A stretch of DNA of 64,000 bases from a virus (IMGVR_UViG_3300034104_003402:1-64000), one strand, 5' to 3'; positions 8,901 through 16,972 are shown, counted from the stretch's first letter. A program made the numbers and translations. Notes: generated from the sequence alone by a model not told the origin.

Positions 8901-9741
8901 TTGTGGCTCCATCGTTTCCTGAGTGCCATGCGGTTCCACCGTTGATAGACAGACTAGAAGCAATTTGCACATTATCGGGAAGTCCCACAACAAAACTTGT
9001 GGCTCCTGTAATCTCAATTTCGTTTGCCGTTCCTGTGAGACCGAATGCACCTGTTCTGCCGTTTATTGAAGAAACATAGTTTGAGAATCCTACTGCGCCA
9101 GTTTGACCATTCCAAGAACTGACTATATTGGAAGCGTAAATGCTTCCCGCCGTCAAACTGCCAATTCTTGCGTTCTGTCCTGTGAGAGTTAGTGTTCCGT
9201 AATTTAGTTCTGATGGATTTATGGTTATGTAATTTGAGCCGCCTTGCACAGGCTTAATGTAAATCACATTGTCTTGCGATATTGGAGAAGGCTGTATATC
9301 AATTAATGCTCCGCTACCGTTTCCTTCAACGGTGTCTCCTAGTTGTATTTCACCCTCTGATGAAGTTATTCTAACAACACCATGAAGAGCCATAACGGAT
9401 ATGGAATCTCCTGTATCGTCTATGGATAAGTAGTTACCATTATTACTGTTTTGAAAATCTCCAATTCTAATCGGCTTACTTGAATTGCCGAGTTGAAGTT
9501 CGGATGCAGATGCTCGCGGAAGAATTGTGTCAACATTCAAGTTTCCACTAATAGTTACATTATCAGGTAAGCCTACAACTAAAGAAGTAAGACCAGTAAC
9601 CTCAATTTCGTTTGCAGTTCCCGTTATGCCGTTTACAAAAACGGAATCCCAAGCAAACCCATTCCAAATCCAGGTATTCCCCGAATATGAGTATGTGGTT
9701 TGGTTGGCGGTTAATCCTGTTGATGGAAAGTTTAAGGGCAT
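5905..9741 (-). CDS. Long tail fibre protein with repeated VNGLTG/TAGITA modules
   Basis: A 1278-residue, Gly/Thr/Ser/Asn-rich protein. It starts with a fibre-like segment (YSYSGNTWIWNGFAWDSV), repeated again and again as SVNGLTGA, ITGTANEIEVTG, and FTAGITANxLYVSTGATFA units. These units recur at least six times and resemble the repeated shaft modules of long tail fibres in T4-like phages of aquatic bacteria. The last 120 residues are non-repetitive and end with KFIVTVRAHNG, a possible tip domain. A late-promoter-like CTAAATAA lies 36 bases upstream. Near-identical repeats make it prone to recombination and to collapse in short-read assembly. Confidence 0.8.
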   Translation of the reverse strand: MPLNFPSTGLTANQTTYSYSGNTWIWNGFAWDSVFVNGITGTANEIEVTGLTSLVVGLPDNVTISGNLNVDTILPRASASELQLGNSSKPIRIGDFQNSNNGNYLSIDDTGDSISVMALHGVVRITSSEGEIQLGDTVEGNGSGALIDIQPSPISQDNVIYIKPVQGGSNYITINPSELNYGTLTLTGQNARIGSLTAGSIYASNIVSSWNGQTGAVGFSNYVSSINGRTGAFGLTGTANEIEITGATSFVVGLPDNVQIASSLSINGGTAWHSGNDGATSQLDAGYLYGIPGNIFSSNLATGLLYGGILSINAGNSGQFDITAGKGQIHFAGASHTAEPNPTLQFITWTGATGVTLSGLTSQDTTWLYFDSSGVLHQQATYYTDDQVENNIVIGALVHPTRSYISLARTIPNVGYATDKQYEQFIRAFGPMKVDGHTIQANGANLSLNRTSGTAFILGRNYKTDPNNPSVVSDNAKTEAQIWRYYRGATAGTFVTQTGFTGIDPANYDNGSGTLAAVSPSTPFTIQRVFFYPNTPDVLGVYYGRSQYASLPEAAKNIHLEDFTEITNTKTNAVLTAFVIAKYNTTDLAADILADNARIIQAGQFRTTSSGGGSVATNLDDLTDVTITSVQDDDVLIYDTATSQWLNTPLAHIGVRSVNGLTGAIVSVAVTGSNTFTGLQTMTAGITASHLYVSTGATFASLATFSSGLSSGSTITVNNAIQVAQPAANTTALILRTRATNSNFITINATGGNVTVAPGTGVLRVTQGYGSSGTITNTSRGYLALQGTDGDASSFDVTIDPSTALSASRTLTCPNLSGTLAVVNAAQTFSSLQTFTAGITANALYVSTGATFASRPSFPSGLTTDNLWVTNGVTFAGTSVHTGLGTFNGGITANNLWVTNGATFAGQVTVTNFRAATIGGDEGGQIDFGLAATNTTLTGGVSIDIFQNKLRIFESGGTNRGAYIDLTSAGAGVASNLLSGGGTAAVSSVTGAGNGIFVSPTTGAVVVYNTGVHSVNGLTGDVTISAGSGMTSTVANTFSALQTFTAGITANAIYVSTGATFAGANLVGFTTGLTAANVYAGQVLTDSIFSRTQGSALQINYDANTITTIGDEPGNGNSTYISVDDSTGTITLSAPVGGINTSFFNNQITAPSFADTYSFCETFRTTTSGATANQTIATVPGVYDDGEIPPVMRYPAFEVTISARDTVANKTEMLKMLIVQNGTDTVNTQYGLIRTGATGPVSSYSTTLSGSPKDLLIRATPSSANSTKFIVTVRAHNG

Positions 9742-9776
9742 TATCTAAACCTTATTGCGGTGAAATATTGATAGGA

Positions 9777-9784
9777 TTATTTAG
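9777..9784 (-). promoter_or_regulatory. Late promoter candidate (CTAAATAA)
   Basis: ACCTAAATAATCC on the minus strand, 36 bases upstream of the long-fibre gene. It includes the stop codon of the preceding gene. Confidence 0.5.
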
Positions 9785-10317
9785 GTGACTGATGCTTGAA
9801 CCCATTGAGAATTTCCTGATGGGCCCAAATATCCTGTGTATAAAACGCCAGTGTCAGTATTGAACCATAAAGCACCATCATTTATAGGTGATGGCGCAAG
9901 ATTCGTAGCCAAATACGACTGCATTATAACGACAGAATCTCCTGCGGCAACAGCACTGCCTCCAGATCCTCCTGTAGATGTCAGGGGAAACCAAGTTCCA
10001 ACAGAAGTTGAGCCTGTGGTTGACGGTAAGAAAGAGTATTGTGTTTTTGAATTTCTCTCAATAAACAAATCACCGTATTGAAACCAACTTTCATTTCCGG
10101 CTGTTCCGTATACTCCAGCATTAATATCCGCAACAAAATCGGTGTATGTGTTGTAAACATAAGTTTTTGATAACGGATACTCTTGAACGCTTCCTGTGGA
10201 TCCTCCAACAAAAAGAGTTCGATCAAAGGTGTTTATTGCAAGTTCACCAAATGCCAGTGTTGAAGGAACATTTCCGGCAGTTAACCCACGCTTAATTTTA
10301 ATTCTAACATCACTCAT
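9781..10317 (-). CDS. Tail-fibre N-domain-type protein
   Basis: This 178-residue protein starts at MSDVRIKIKRG, whose ATG overlaps the stop of the collagen-like gene (ATGA). The opening KRGLTAGNVPSTLAFGELAI followed by NTFDRTLFVGG is the standard N-terminus of many phage tail-fibre or virion-attachment proteins. A second part, GALWFNTDTGVLYTGY, resembles the WxNTxTGxLYxY units seen in fibre and collar proteins, and the collagen-like neighbour ends with a related segment (RWIDTDNGKLYTY). It is probably a virion fibre or connector component that works with its two neighbours. Confidence 0.65.
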   Translation of the reverse strand: MSDVRIKIKRGLTAGNVPSTLAFGELAINTFDRTLFVGGSTGSVQEYPLSKTYVYNTYTDFVADINAGVYGTAGNESWFQYGDLFIERNSKTQYSFLPSTTGSTSVGTWFPLTSTGGSGGSAVAAGDSVVIMQSYLATNLAPSPINDGALWFNTDTGVLYTGYLGPSGNSQWVQASVT

Positions 10318-11444
10318 CTGTATTCCACCCAACTGCTAGACAGTCCTGTAACTGTGTAGGTGTAAAGTTTTCCGTTGTCTGTATCTATCCATCTGTCACC
10401 AGTATAAAATGGTCCTGTAAGAACTGCGGAGGTTCCTCCAATGAAAACTTGTGTTCCTGTTCCACCACCACCACCACCACCGCCAGAAGAAGAAATGGTT
10501 AAAGAATTTGTTGCAGAATCTGTTGTTATTGAAACATTAGCACCAGCAACAAAGGTTAAAGTTTCTGCTTCATATTGAATGGAAGTTAATCCTGCTTGAC
10601 CAGAAACTGCAATTGCCTTGAAGGCAGTATCCATACCACCGCCTCCACCATCACGACTAACGCTTGCTCCAACACCAGCAATTGCTTTAACTTTGCTTAG
10701 ATCAATGCTCAGAGACTTTTTATTTGAGTCATATTGAAGCGGATAATTTGCGTAGAGAAGACCAGATTCTCCTTGATCTCCCTTGTCACCCTTTTCGCCT
10801 CGTTCTCCAGCATCTCCCTTTTCACCGCGCTCGCCTCTTTCTCCTACAGCCCCATCGCGTCCATCCAGTCCAGAATCGCCCTTCTCGCCCTTATCGCCTT
10901 TTGCTCCGCGTTCTCCCGCATCACCCTTTTCGCCCTTTGCTCCCGGCTCTCCCGCTTCCCCTCGCTCACCTTTCGGGCCCATTTCGCCTTTCGGGCCTTG
11001 AATGCCTTGAGGGCCGGATGCTCCTTGTTCTCCCTGCTCTCCTCTCTCACCTTTCTCTCCCTGTGGCCCTTGAGCACCTGGAACTCCTTGTGGGCCTTGG
11101 ACTCCCTGCGGTCCCTGTGCTCCCGGTTCACCCTTCTCGCCCCGTTCGCCTTTTTCACCTTGGACACCTGGTTCTCCTTTATCTCCAGGCCACCCATCCC
11201 GTCCATCCTTGCCTGGCACTCCTTGTTCACCACGCTCTCCGCGTTCTCCGCGTTCACCCTTTGGGCCTTGAGGGCCTGGAATGCCACGCAGACCACGGAG
11301 ACCTCGAATGCCTCGTTCTCCTTGAGGCAATTCGATATCACCCGAAGGTGATTCCGGGTTGGAATCCGATTCTAAAAACTCTCCGAACTCGCGGAGGAAT
11401 TGGTCATCGGACGGATTGTGGTTTTCTCGGTCAGACTGTCCCAT
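10314..11444 (-). CDS. Collagen-like tail fibre protein
   Basis: A 376-residue protein. Residues about 40-225 form an almost unbroken run of some 60 Gly-X-Y triplets (GERGIRGLRGLRGIPGPQGP and so on), which would fold as a collagen triple helix. A short acidic N-terminus precedes it, and a globular C-terminus ends with GDRWIDTDNGKLYTYTVTG, similar to the end of the next gene. Phage collagen-like proteins are trimeric shafts of tail fibres or head decorations. The antisense strand holds long open frames only because of the repetitive codons. It overlaps the end of thyX by 14 bases and carries a CTAAATAC late box a few bases before its ATG. Confidence 0.85.
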   Translation of the reverse strand: MGQSDRENHNPSDDQFLREFGEFLESDSNPESPSGDIELPQGERGIRGLRGLRGIPGPQGPKGERGERGERGEQGVPGKDGRDGWPGDKGEPGVQGEKGERGEKGEPGAQGPQGVQGPQGVPGAQGPQGEKGERGEQGEQGASGPQGIQGPKGEMGPKGERGEAGEPGAKGEKGDAGERGAKGDKGEKGDSGLDGRDGAVGERGERGEKGDAGERGEKGDKGDQGESGLLYANYPLQYDSNKKSLSIDLSKVKAIAGVGASVSRDGGGGGMDTAFKAIAVSGQAGLTSIQYEAETLTFVAGANVSITTDSATNSLTISSSGGGGGGGGTGTQVFIGGTSAVLTGPFYTGDRWIDTDNGKLYTYTVTGLSSSWVEYR

Positions 11445-12141
11445 CGCCTGTATTTAGGGGCTGTGCTAAAGCCTTCCACGAAACAGGAAACAGGGGTTCA
11501 ATCAGTTTGGAAATAGCGGCAGCGTATTCTCGCACTTCCCACTGCGCGTGTGGGTCGGAACGCAATGCGTAGACTCTGGCGTATGCGGCTAGGCTTCCCG
11601 TCCACCACCACTCGGTATAAGTGCCTTGTGGCAACACAAATCTGGCTTGTTCAGGAGCAACACCGTCGCGTAACAGAGCATTATAAGTATCAAGAGCATC
11701 CAAAGCCACACGATTATACATGCGATCAAAATCGTTGGTAATCAGATCTTGAATGAAATCATCACTGCCCTGCTTTGCTCCATTTGTGGGAGCGGAACGC
11801 CAGTCGGGTGTATAGAAGTCCGGCTCATCTTTCACATAGCGACGACTCACTTCATTCTCCACGAATCCTTGCTTATGTTTGAAAAGTTGAGTGCGAATCG
11901 AAATTGGAGCCTTGATGTGCAAGGTAATCTGCGGATGAGCAAACGGAGTCCAATGCTTATGTGTGGCAAGATACCCGATAAGTTTTGCATCTTTCTCGGT
12001 CATCTGTGTGGATTTTTTATTGAAAGATACACGGGCTGCATTCACAACCATTAGGTCGCTGCCCATGTGAGAAATAAGACTAACAAATCCCTTGTCTAAA
12101 ACCTGAATGGTGTTAGCATCGTTCACACTTGCCATACTCAT
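11431..12141 (-). CDS. thyX: Flavin-dependent thymidylate synthase ThyX
   Basis: Makes dTMP from dUMP with methylene-tetrahydrofolate and FAD. The 236-residue protein has the ThyX core: RVSFNKKS near the N-terminus, HWTPFAHPQITLHIKAPISI, then KHKQGFVENEVSRRY in place of the classical RHRx7S signature. This KHK-x8-S variant is typical of a ThyX subgroup common in phages. LPQGTYTEWWWTGSLAAY follows, with the substrate-binding C-terminal half. A clear AGGAG precedes the ATG at 12141. Together with the B12-dependent ribonucleotide reductase and dUTPase it completes thymidine nucleotide supply. It overlaps the collagen-like gene downstream. Confidence 0.93.
   Translation of the reverse strand: MSMASVNDANTIQVLDKGFVSLISHMGSDLMVVNAARVSFNKKSTQMTEKDAKLIGYLATHKHWTPFAHPQITLHIKAPISIRTQLFKHKQGFVENEVSRRYVKDEPDFYTPDWRSAPTNGAKQGSDDFIQDLITNDFDRMYNRVALDALDTYNALLRDGVAPEQARFVLPQGTYTEWWWTGSLAAYARVYALRSDPHAQWEVREYAAAISKLIEPLFPVSWKALAQPLNTGDGTV
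11450..11457 (-). promoter_or_regulatory. Late promoter candidate (CTAAATAC)
   Basis: CCCTAAATACAGG lies directly upstream of the collagen-like gene and inside the 3' end of thyX. Expression of a late structural gene from within an early nucleotide gene would fit T4 logic, although the predicted leader would be very short. Confidence 0.45.
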
Positions 12142-12158
12142 AATATACTCCTATTAAA

Positions 12159-12545
12159 TTATCGGGGGTTATCTGGTCGTTTTACTTTTGCTTTCGCGGC
12201 TTTACCTGAACCGCCTGGTTTAGTTAACGCACCCAAATCCATTGCAGGTTCTGTGCCGCTAATTTCTGTCATGGTTTCTTCCACGGTAGCCAGCACTTTA
12301 TCGTCTTTGCCCAAGATTTCAATTCGGTCAACTCCGTCTACAGCAGCAAGAATTTGTTTGGCATCTGCTTTCGCGTCTTCTAAAGAAGCACTACCCATCT
12401 TGCCAGTCTTCACAATCTTGTCGCCTTGGTAAGCCACCCACACAAACTCGGCTCCACGATACTGATACGAGCCTGCATTCTTTTTCACATACTCGATATC
12501 GGTAGTGATGGCTTCAACGAATTTACGGAATGGTTTCATACTCAT
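12159..12545 (-). CDS. Unknown protein with capsid-targeting-like N-terminus
   Basis: A 128-residue protein starting MSMKPFRKFVEAITTD. MKPFRKFVEA matches the pattern of the T4 capsid-targeting sequence MKTYQEFIAEA of internal proteins, which gp21 cleaves after Glu-Ala. The rest has WVAYQGDKIVKTGKMGSASLEDA and a low-complexity basic tail (KAAKAKVKRP). A virion-packaged, possibly DNA-associated role is therefore plausible but not shown. I chose the start at 12545 because the longer frame has no Shine-Dalgarno and overlaps gp61. A CTAAATATG late-like box touches the start. Confidence 0.6.
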   Translation of the reverse strand: MSMKPFRKFVEAITTDIEYVKKNAGSYQYRGAEFVWVAYQGDKIVKTGKMGSASLEDAKADAKQILAAVDGVDRIEILGKDDKVLATVEETMTEISGTEPAMDLGALTKPGGSGKAAKAKVKRPDNPR

Positions 12546-12553
12546 ATTTAGGG

Positions 12554-13573
12554 CTAGCATCGCTTCCACCCCATGAATTTAAGTTTTGCTGCCGCACCAC
12601 GAACCGCATTTTCTGTGATAATACGCAAAGGATCAAGTCCGGCTAACACCATGTCGTTAATATCCTTTTGCTCGACCGACGAGGGCCAAATACACACCGT
12701 TCTACCCGCCGCAATCAATCCTTCCACCACTTTTACCACTTCTCGGTTTCGGGGTTCGTTATCCAAAGCGAAAACGGGATTTGCACCCAACTCTTCAGGC
12801 AGAACAGCAGACTTGCCTAATCCTGCTGTGGCTACCGCGTTAGGAAGAAACAAAGAGTCTAGTGGGCCTTCCACCACAATTACCGGCTTGCTTTTATCCA
12901 CCCGGTCAAGACCAAACCACATTCTTTCTTCGCCTCGCTCTTTGCGAAGCGTGATGTAGCGAATAGTTTTACTGTCAAGGGCACGACAGTTTGCGCCAAC
13001 AAGTTTACCTTTATGAATGATTGGTATCACAAGCCTCGGCTCATCGCCCAACTCTTTTTCGGGATCTACGGTTTTAGCCCACTCACCAAAGTTTTCGGCG
13101 TAATACAAGAGTTCGTGAGACGACTCAGGAATCTTTCTAGCGTTTAAGAAGGCTTTCGCAGGATGAGTCGGAGCGAGTTCCGAAATTTTGGGCAGTCCGA
13201 TTCCCATCTCGGACGGGTTTGAATTAACCACTTCAGGTCTTCCAAATCTTGGCTGTTCGAAGGTGAAGGCAGGCTCGGCTTCGTTTCTGCCGGTGAGTCC
13301 ACCTCGGTATTTTTCAAGAGTGTATTCATCATGGAGTCGCCTGTCAAACTGTTCAAGGAATTTGGATAAGGTGGTTCCGAAGTCACAGTTATGACACTTG
13401 ACAAAGAATCCACCCTTCTTCTCGTAGAAGTAGAAGCGGGTTTTGGTTTTGTTTCGTTTGGAATCGCCGCATATAGGACACCTGCAAACTGCTAGAGCGT
13501 TTGTTTTCTTCCAAGCAAAGCGGGAAAGCCTTGGGGAAACCATGTTTATGAACTTCACATCCAAGTAACTCAT
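12554..13573 (-). CDS. 61: DNA primase gp61
   Basis: Synthesises RNA primers at the fork in complex with helicase gp41. The 339-residue protein starts MSYLDVKFINMVSPRL. It has an N-terminal zinc finger (CRCPICGDSKRNK ... KCHNCDFG, residues about 31-68), then a TOPRIM-type core (VVEGPLDSLFLPNAVATAG and FALDNEPRNREVV with the acidic metal-binding residues). Size and layout match gp61 of T4-like phages. The ATG at 13573 follows a late-type CTAAATACTA box, in a 26-base leader. The gene is separated from gp41 by about 9 kb, unlike in T4, where they are adjacent. Confidence 0.85.
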   Translation of the reverse strand: MSYLDVKFINMVSPRLSRFAWKKTNALAVCRCPICGDSKRNKTKTRFYFYEKKGGFFVKCHNCDFGTTLSKFLEQFDRRLHDEYTLEKYRGGLTGRNEAEPAFTFEQPRFGRPEVVNSNPSEMGIGLPKISELAPTHPAKAFLNARKIPESSHELLYYAENFGEWAKTVDPEKELGDEPRLVIPIIHKGKLVGANCRALDSKTIRYITLRKERGEERMWFGLDRVDKSKPVIVVEGPLDSLFLPNAVATAGLGKSAVLPEELGANPVFALDNEPRNREVVKVVEGLIAAGRTVCIWPSSVEQKDINDMVLAGLDPLRIITENAVRGAAAKLKFMGWKRC

Positions 13574-13590
13574 GGCGAAAGTATACACTA

Positions 13591-13598
13591 GTATTTAG
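13591..13598 (-). promoter_or_regulatory. Late promoter candidate (CTAAATAC) upstream of gp61
   Basis: CGCTAAATACTAG on the minus strand. The downstream CTA extends the match to the T4 late consensus TATAAATACTATT. Confidence 0.5.
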
Positions 13599-13777
13599 CG
13601 GAATGCAACTAAAACCCGCAGTTTTGCGGTTTGAGAGCCCAGGTGGTGTCATTACGGCAGACGATTACGAATTCAAGGTTTAGTTAACTTTTCGTTGAAA
13701 GTAAACATTTTTCCTGTGCCAGAAAAATTATTTTTCAGGTGTTCGCAATTTCTGCAAACTTCCGTATACATAGCCAG

Positions 13778-14467
13778 TTAGTTTTTGGGCTTTATGATAT
13801 TGATGGTTTGAATATCTTTTTGTATGCGATCTTGTTGCCTACGCTGCAACTTCTTTCGCTTCTGCATGGCGGTGGTTTTTGGCATTGGAGGCTCTTGTCC
13901 CGGAGATACACCCGCCATTTGACCGCCACCCACATTATTTGCAGGAGCAGCCACAGCAGCACCATCTTCCGCCATCTTACGAAGTTCTTTAATTGTGGCT
14001 ATTCCTTTGTTGGCTTTGTATAACGCAACTCCAAATATTGTATCCACCAAAGGGTTATCGGTTTTAAAATCTGGCGTTTCCACCATCAACATTCCACCTA
14101 ACTGTTCACAAGATACTCCTTTTTCTTGTAAATAGTTCAAAATGTGAGTTTCAAACTTTTCAGGGGTTGAACCGCCGTATTGTGTTTTTAATGCCCATAC
14201 CGACTTAACAAAATTATTAGTGTCTAGACTATTGACAAAAACCTGTTCAACCAATCGCTTTACATTCCAACAGTATGCGTAGAAAATATCAGGATACGCT
14301 TGTCGTTCGTGCGATTCTGTTAACTCGTGACGGTTTCGAAGAATTTTACCATTTTCGCTTATGATACCAAGTTTATAAGCGGCTTGTTTTTTCCAAGGAG
14401 TGGTGAGTATCTGAAGGAAGCGATGCTCTGCCATAATTTCTTCAAGTCGCGGATCTATACTCATCAC
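13778..14467 (-). CDS. Conserved T4-like phage protein of unknown function
   Basis: A 229-residue soluble protein (MSIDPRLEEIMAEHRFLQIL...). The first 160 residues look helical and end with LVDTIFGVALYKANKGIATI. Residues 165-200 are Pro/Gly/Ala-rich, followed by a strongly basic tail (KRKKLQRRQQDRIQKD). I do not recognise the family. It overlaps the next gene upstream by four bases (ATGA), so the two are co-translated. A basic tail could bind DNA or another acidic partner, but nothing in the sequence proves this. Confidence 0.6.
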   Translation of the reverse strand: MMSIDPRLEEIMAEHRFLQILTTPWKKQAAYKLGIISENGKILRNRHELTESHERQAYPDIFYAYCWNVKRLVEQVFVNSLDTNNFVKSVWALKTQYGGSTPEKFETHILNYLQEKGVSCEQLGGMLMVETPDFKTDNPLVDTIFGVALYKANKGIATIKELRKMAEDGAAVAAPANNVGGGQMAGVSPGQEPPMPKTTAMQKRKKLQRRQQDRIQKDIQTINIIKPKN

Positions 14468-14850
14468 AGACTCCTTAGTTTCTCGATTATTTCGTTTTCT
14501 AGTGGTATTTCCACTATATCTATGCCTTCTATGTTTTTTGTATTTTCAGGCAAATAATGCAGGTAAACCAAGAAGGTTTTGAGCAGGGGTAAAAGATCAG
14601 CATCCATTTTATAGAACAGCATTCGTGTAGCAGGTTCAATTCCAAACACATTATAGAATGTGATAAGATGATTAAGAATTAAACGATCTCTTAATTCCCC
14701 GCTTCTTTTGTATTTCTTAAACAAACGCTTCAAATAGATGATGCGAGTCAGATCTTCTTCAAACTCTTGCATGCTATGACACTGCGGGTTATCGTAATGT
14801 TTCACCGCGTATAGCGCGAAATTTTCATCGTTAAGCGTTTTAAATATCAT
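14464..14850 (-). CDS. Conserved T4-like protein (FKTLNDENFALYAVKHY family)
   Basis: A 128-residue, mainly helical protein, MIFKTLNDENFALYAVKHYD, with YLKRLFKKYKRSGELRDRLI, then LNHLITFYNVFGIEPATRML and a C-terminal LLKTFLVYLHYLPEN. This is a recognisable, highly conserved small protein of T4-like phages from aquatic hosts. Its function is unknown as far as I know. It forms a two-gene unit with the downstream gene (overlap of 4 bases) and follows a strong terminator belonging to the previous unit. High conservation suggests a core structural or late-regulatory role. Confidence 0.7.
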   Translation of the reverse strand: MIFKTLNDENFALYAVKHYDNPQCHSMQEFEEDLTRIIYLKRLFKKYKRSGELRDRLILNHLITFYNVFGIEPATRMLFYKMDADLLPLLKTFLVYLHYLPENTKNIEGIDIVEIPLENEIIEKLRSL

Positions 14851-14901
14851 TACAAAATCTCAAATTTTACCATTACAAAAACTCCTCACATGTATCTATA
14901 A

Positions 14902-14928
14902 TAAAAAAGGGAGCCTTTCGGCTCCCTT
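14902..14928 (-). terminator. Rho-independent terminator
   Basis: On the minus strand AAGGGAGCC-GAAA-GGCTCCCTT is followed by a T-run. The 9-bp stem has a stable GAAA loop, and the hairpin lies just past the stop at 14962. Confidence 0.92.
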
Positions 14929-14961
14929 CGGGCGGTGAAATGCGGATTTTAGCGAACGCCC

Positions 14962-15507
14962 TTAGCCTTGAACTATTTGTGACTTAACGGAGAATGTTCC
15001 GTCTTCATTTTTAGCAATTTCAACAACAAGATTTAGAGGAGTTCCTGTCTTATTGCTAATATTGTCGGCGTGATAAGGGTCATAGCCAGGATCTGTTGGA
15101 TAGCGACCATATGATCCACCAAGATACTTTAGCGGGAAAGAATGAGAACCTTCGCCAATTTCGTTTACAGGGCCTCTCTTGTTGTCGATGCTTGCTGTAG
15201 CATCTTGTTCTAGTCCTGTTTTTGCAGGAGGCATACGGTATTCAAAGAATAAACCAACAGTTTCCAACTTGTTCTTGATTTGAGTTAACACATTATACGG
15301 ATTGATGTAAGTTTTCCTTACAGCAGCCCCTAGAAATGTGTTGAGTCTAGCAAGGGCTTCGTTGTTCAAAGAAGCAATGTTAATTTCTGGAGTATCAACT
15401 GCTCCATCAGGATTGTGTGCCCCCACAGCAGGATTTAAGTGACCCGCCTCGGTAGAAGCCATACCCCACTGCTCTTTTAACTTACCTCTTAGTTCCTTAA
15501 AACGCAT
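14962..15507 (-). CDS. Conserved phage protein, probable virion component
   Basis: A 181-residue protein. The N-terminus MRFKELRGKLKEQ is a short amphipathic segment like the presumed capsid-targeting peptides elsewhere in this window. The body has PEINIASLNNEALARLNTFL, YINPYNVLTQIKNKLETVGL, and a glycine-rich SFPLKYLGGSYGRYPTDPGY stretch. It is the last gene before a strong terminator, transcribed with the structural protein upstream. The domain is similar to proteins near prohead genes of marine T4-like phages, but a specific function cannot be given. Confidence 0.6.
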   Translation of the reverse strand: MRFKELRGKLKEQWGMASTEAGHLNPAVGAHNPDGAVDTPEINIASLNNEALARLNTFLGAAVRKTYINPYNVLTQIKNKLETVGLFFEYRMPPAKTGLEQDATASIDNKRGPVNEIGEGSHSFPLKYLGGSYGRYPTDPGYDPYHADNISNKTGTPLNLVVEIAKNEDGTFSVKSQIVQG

Positions 15508-15519
15508 GATAAACTCCTA

Positions 15520-16419
15520 TCAACGAACTGTTACACGGAAGGAAGCATGTCCTGTTCCTGAAGCAGCACCAGCAGTTGAACCATCGTATACTGTTGCTGT
15601 TAAACCGTATGCTCCCGAAGTCAATCCTGCTGGAAGAATTACCACGCCAATATCACTGTTGTATGTTGATGTTGGGCCGAAGAATGCTTCATAGACTGCT
15701 GTTGGAATTCCATTTGCTCCACTACTAGTAAGTAGTGTGCTTCCTGTTACGAATGTGATTCTCTTCAAATCGCTATGAAGAGCAGGTCCTCCGCCTGTCA
15801 TGTTTCCGGTTACTGTCAAAACAAGATTTTGTGTGAAATTCACATCATTTGCTTTAACTTTAATGTAACCTGTGTTTCCTGCGGGGAAAACCGTTCCGAC
15901 AACATTGGTGTATGTTGGAACCGAATTAGTTAAACCAAGACTTGTGGTTCCCCAGAACAGGGTAGAAACACCGTATTCATTTAACCCGAAATTTGCAGTT
16001 GCGGAATGGCTTAACCCTAAACCTGAATTTCCGCCAGATGTTGCTCCATCACCATTGAATGGGGTTGTGATATATGGAGAATAGTTTGTAATTCCTTGAC
16101 CTACTAGCAAATCACCAGAAGTCCAACCACCGGTAATGCTAAGGCGATTGGCAAATGCGCTATTGGTCGTGCCAGTTACTCCGTTGGCACTAAATGGAGC
16201 AACAGGATCGTTAGGCATAGCAACAATCAGTTCCATTTGAGGATAACTTGAAGTTGCTCCAAGTGTTTTTACACCTTCGAATTGACCAGCCAAATTTGAC
16301 AAGGCGTTCGCAACAGGAAGTTCCCATCCTGCGGTTGTGCGAACACAGAAACGCTTTTGGGCTGCTGTCAACCATGTTGGTTTTGATTCTTCTCTATCGT
16401 TATTATTCCAAGTTCCCAT
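15520..16419 (-). CDS. Virion structural protein with Ig-like C-terminus
   Basis: A 299-residue protein. The opening MGTWNNNDREESKPTWLTAA followed by QKRFCVRTTAGWE is the standard start of an abundant structural protein of T4-like phages from aquatic hosts. The remainder is Gly/Thr/Asn-rich beta sequence. The last 60 residues (VVILPAGLTSGAYGLTATVY...SFRVTVR) look like an immunoglobulin-type domain, as found on capsid or tail surfaces. GGAG lies 8 bases before the ATG, and a CTAAATAA late box sits at the end of the upstream gene. Presumed late expression fits a structural role. Confidence 0.65.
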   Translation of the reverse strand: MGTWNNNDREESKPTWLTAAQKRFCVRTTAGWELPVANALSNLAGQFEGVKTLGATSSYPQMELIVAMPNDPVAPFSANGVTGTTNSAFANRLSITGGWTSGDLLVGQGITNYSPYITTPFNGDGATSGGNSGLGLSHSATANFGLNEYGVSTLFWGTTSLGLTNSVPTYTNVVGTVFPAGNTGYIKVKANDVNFTQNLVLTVTGNMTGGGPALHSDLKRITFVTGSTLLTSSGANGIPTAVYEAFFGPTSTYNSDIGVVILPAGLTSGAYGLTATVYDGSTAGAASGTGHASFRVTVR

Positions 16420-16441
16420 TTCGGCTTCTCCTTGTCGTTAT

Positions 16442-16972
16442 TTAGCGAGTTTCGTTGATGATGTTGCGAAGGGTTGCAACTTCTTCTTCAGAAAGTTGAG
16501 TCAAAAATTCACGAAGACCCAATTCAATCTGTGATGGTTGAGTTTCTTCTTTCATACCAGCGGTTTTAATGGCAGCAGTGGCTTTAGCGGGAGTAGCCAA
16601 CTTGCTTGCTTCTGCACTCGATGCACCACCCTTTGGAGCAGTCTTGTTCTTCACTTCAGCGGGAGTAGCCAATGCTGCCTTTTGTGTTGGCATTTTAACA
16701 TCGGCTTCATTTACCAACTCATCAAAACGCACCACCATTTCTGGTGTTAACGAGCAACCACACTTAGCAGCACCCTCTTTCAGGTGCTTGCGTAGAATGT
16801 TACGCCTTGTTTCTGCAACCATAACGCTTTCGTTGAGCGTCTTTAATTCGGTTGCGGCCGCCTTGGCTGCTTCTTTTAGCGACTCGGGAAGTTCAACTTT
16901 TACGGTTGTCTTGCCAACGAGAACATTTGTGATGCTATCATAAAATTCTTTGCTGATTGGTGAGTTGTGCAT
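16442..16972 (-). CDS. Alanine/lysine-rich protein of unknown function
   Basis: A 176-residue protein with three parts: a helical N-terminal region (VELPESLKEAAKAAATELKT, about residues 28-75), a low-complexity middle rich in Ala, Lys, Pro and Thr (residues about 97-140), and a short helical end LREFLTQLSEEEVATLRNII. The linker and terminal helices suggest a scaffold, core or tether protein. I cannot name a family. A good late promoter, CTAAATACTACC, and an AAGGAG site precede its start, so it is probably a late virion-morphogenesis gene co-transcribed with the structural protein that follows. Confidence 0.55.
   Translation of the reverse strand: MHNSPISKEFYDSITNVLVGKTTVKVELPESLKEAAKAAATELKTLNESVMVAETRRNILRKHLKEGAAKCGCSLTPEMVVRFDELVNEADVKMPTQKAALATPAEVKNKTAPKGGASSAEASKLATPAKATAAIKTAGMKEETQPSQIELGLREFLTQLSEEEVATLRNIINETR

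Noticed and set aside
10724-11572. Long plus-strand open frames opposite the collagen-like gene
   Set aside because: They arise from the antisense of Gly-X-Y codons, have extreme composition, and no Shine-Dalgarno or family; the collagen frame is clearly the real one.
13603-13683. 26-codon plus-strand frame (MQLKPAVLRF...)
   Set aside because: Too short, no Shine-Dalgarno, and it overlaps the promoter region of gp61 on the other strand.
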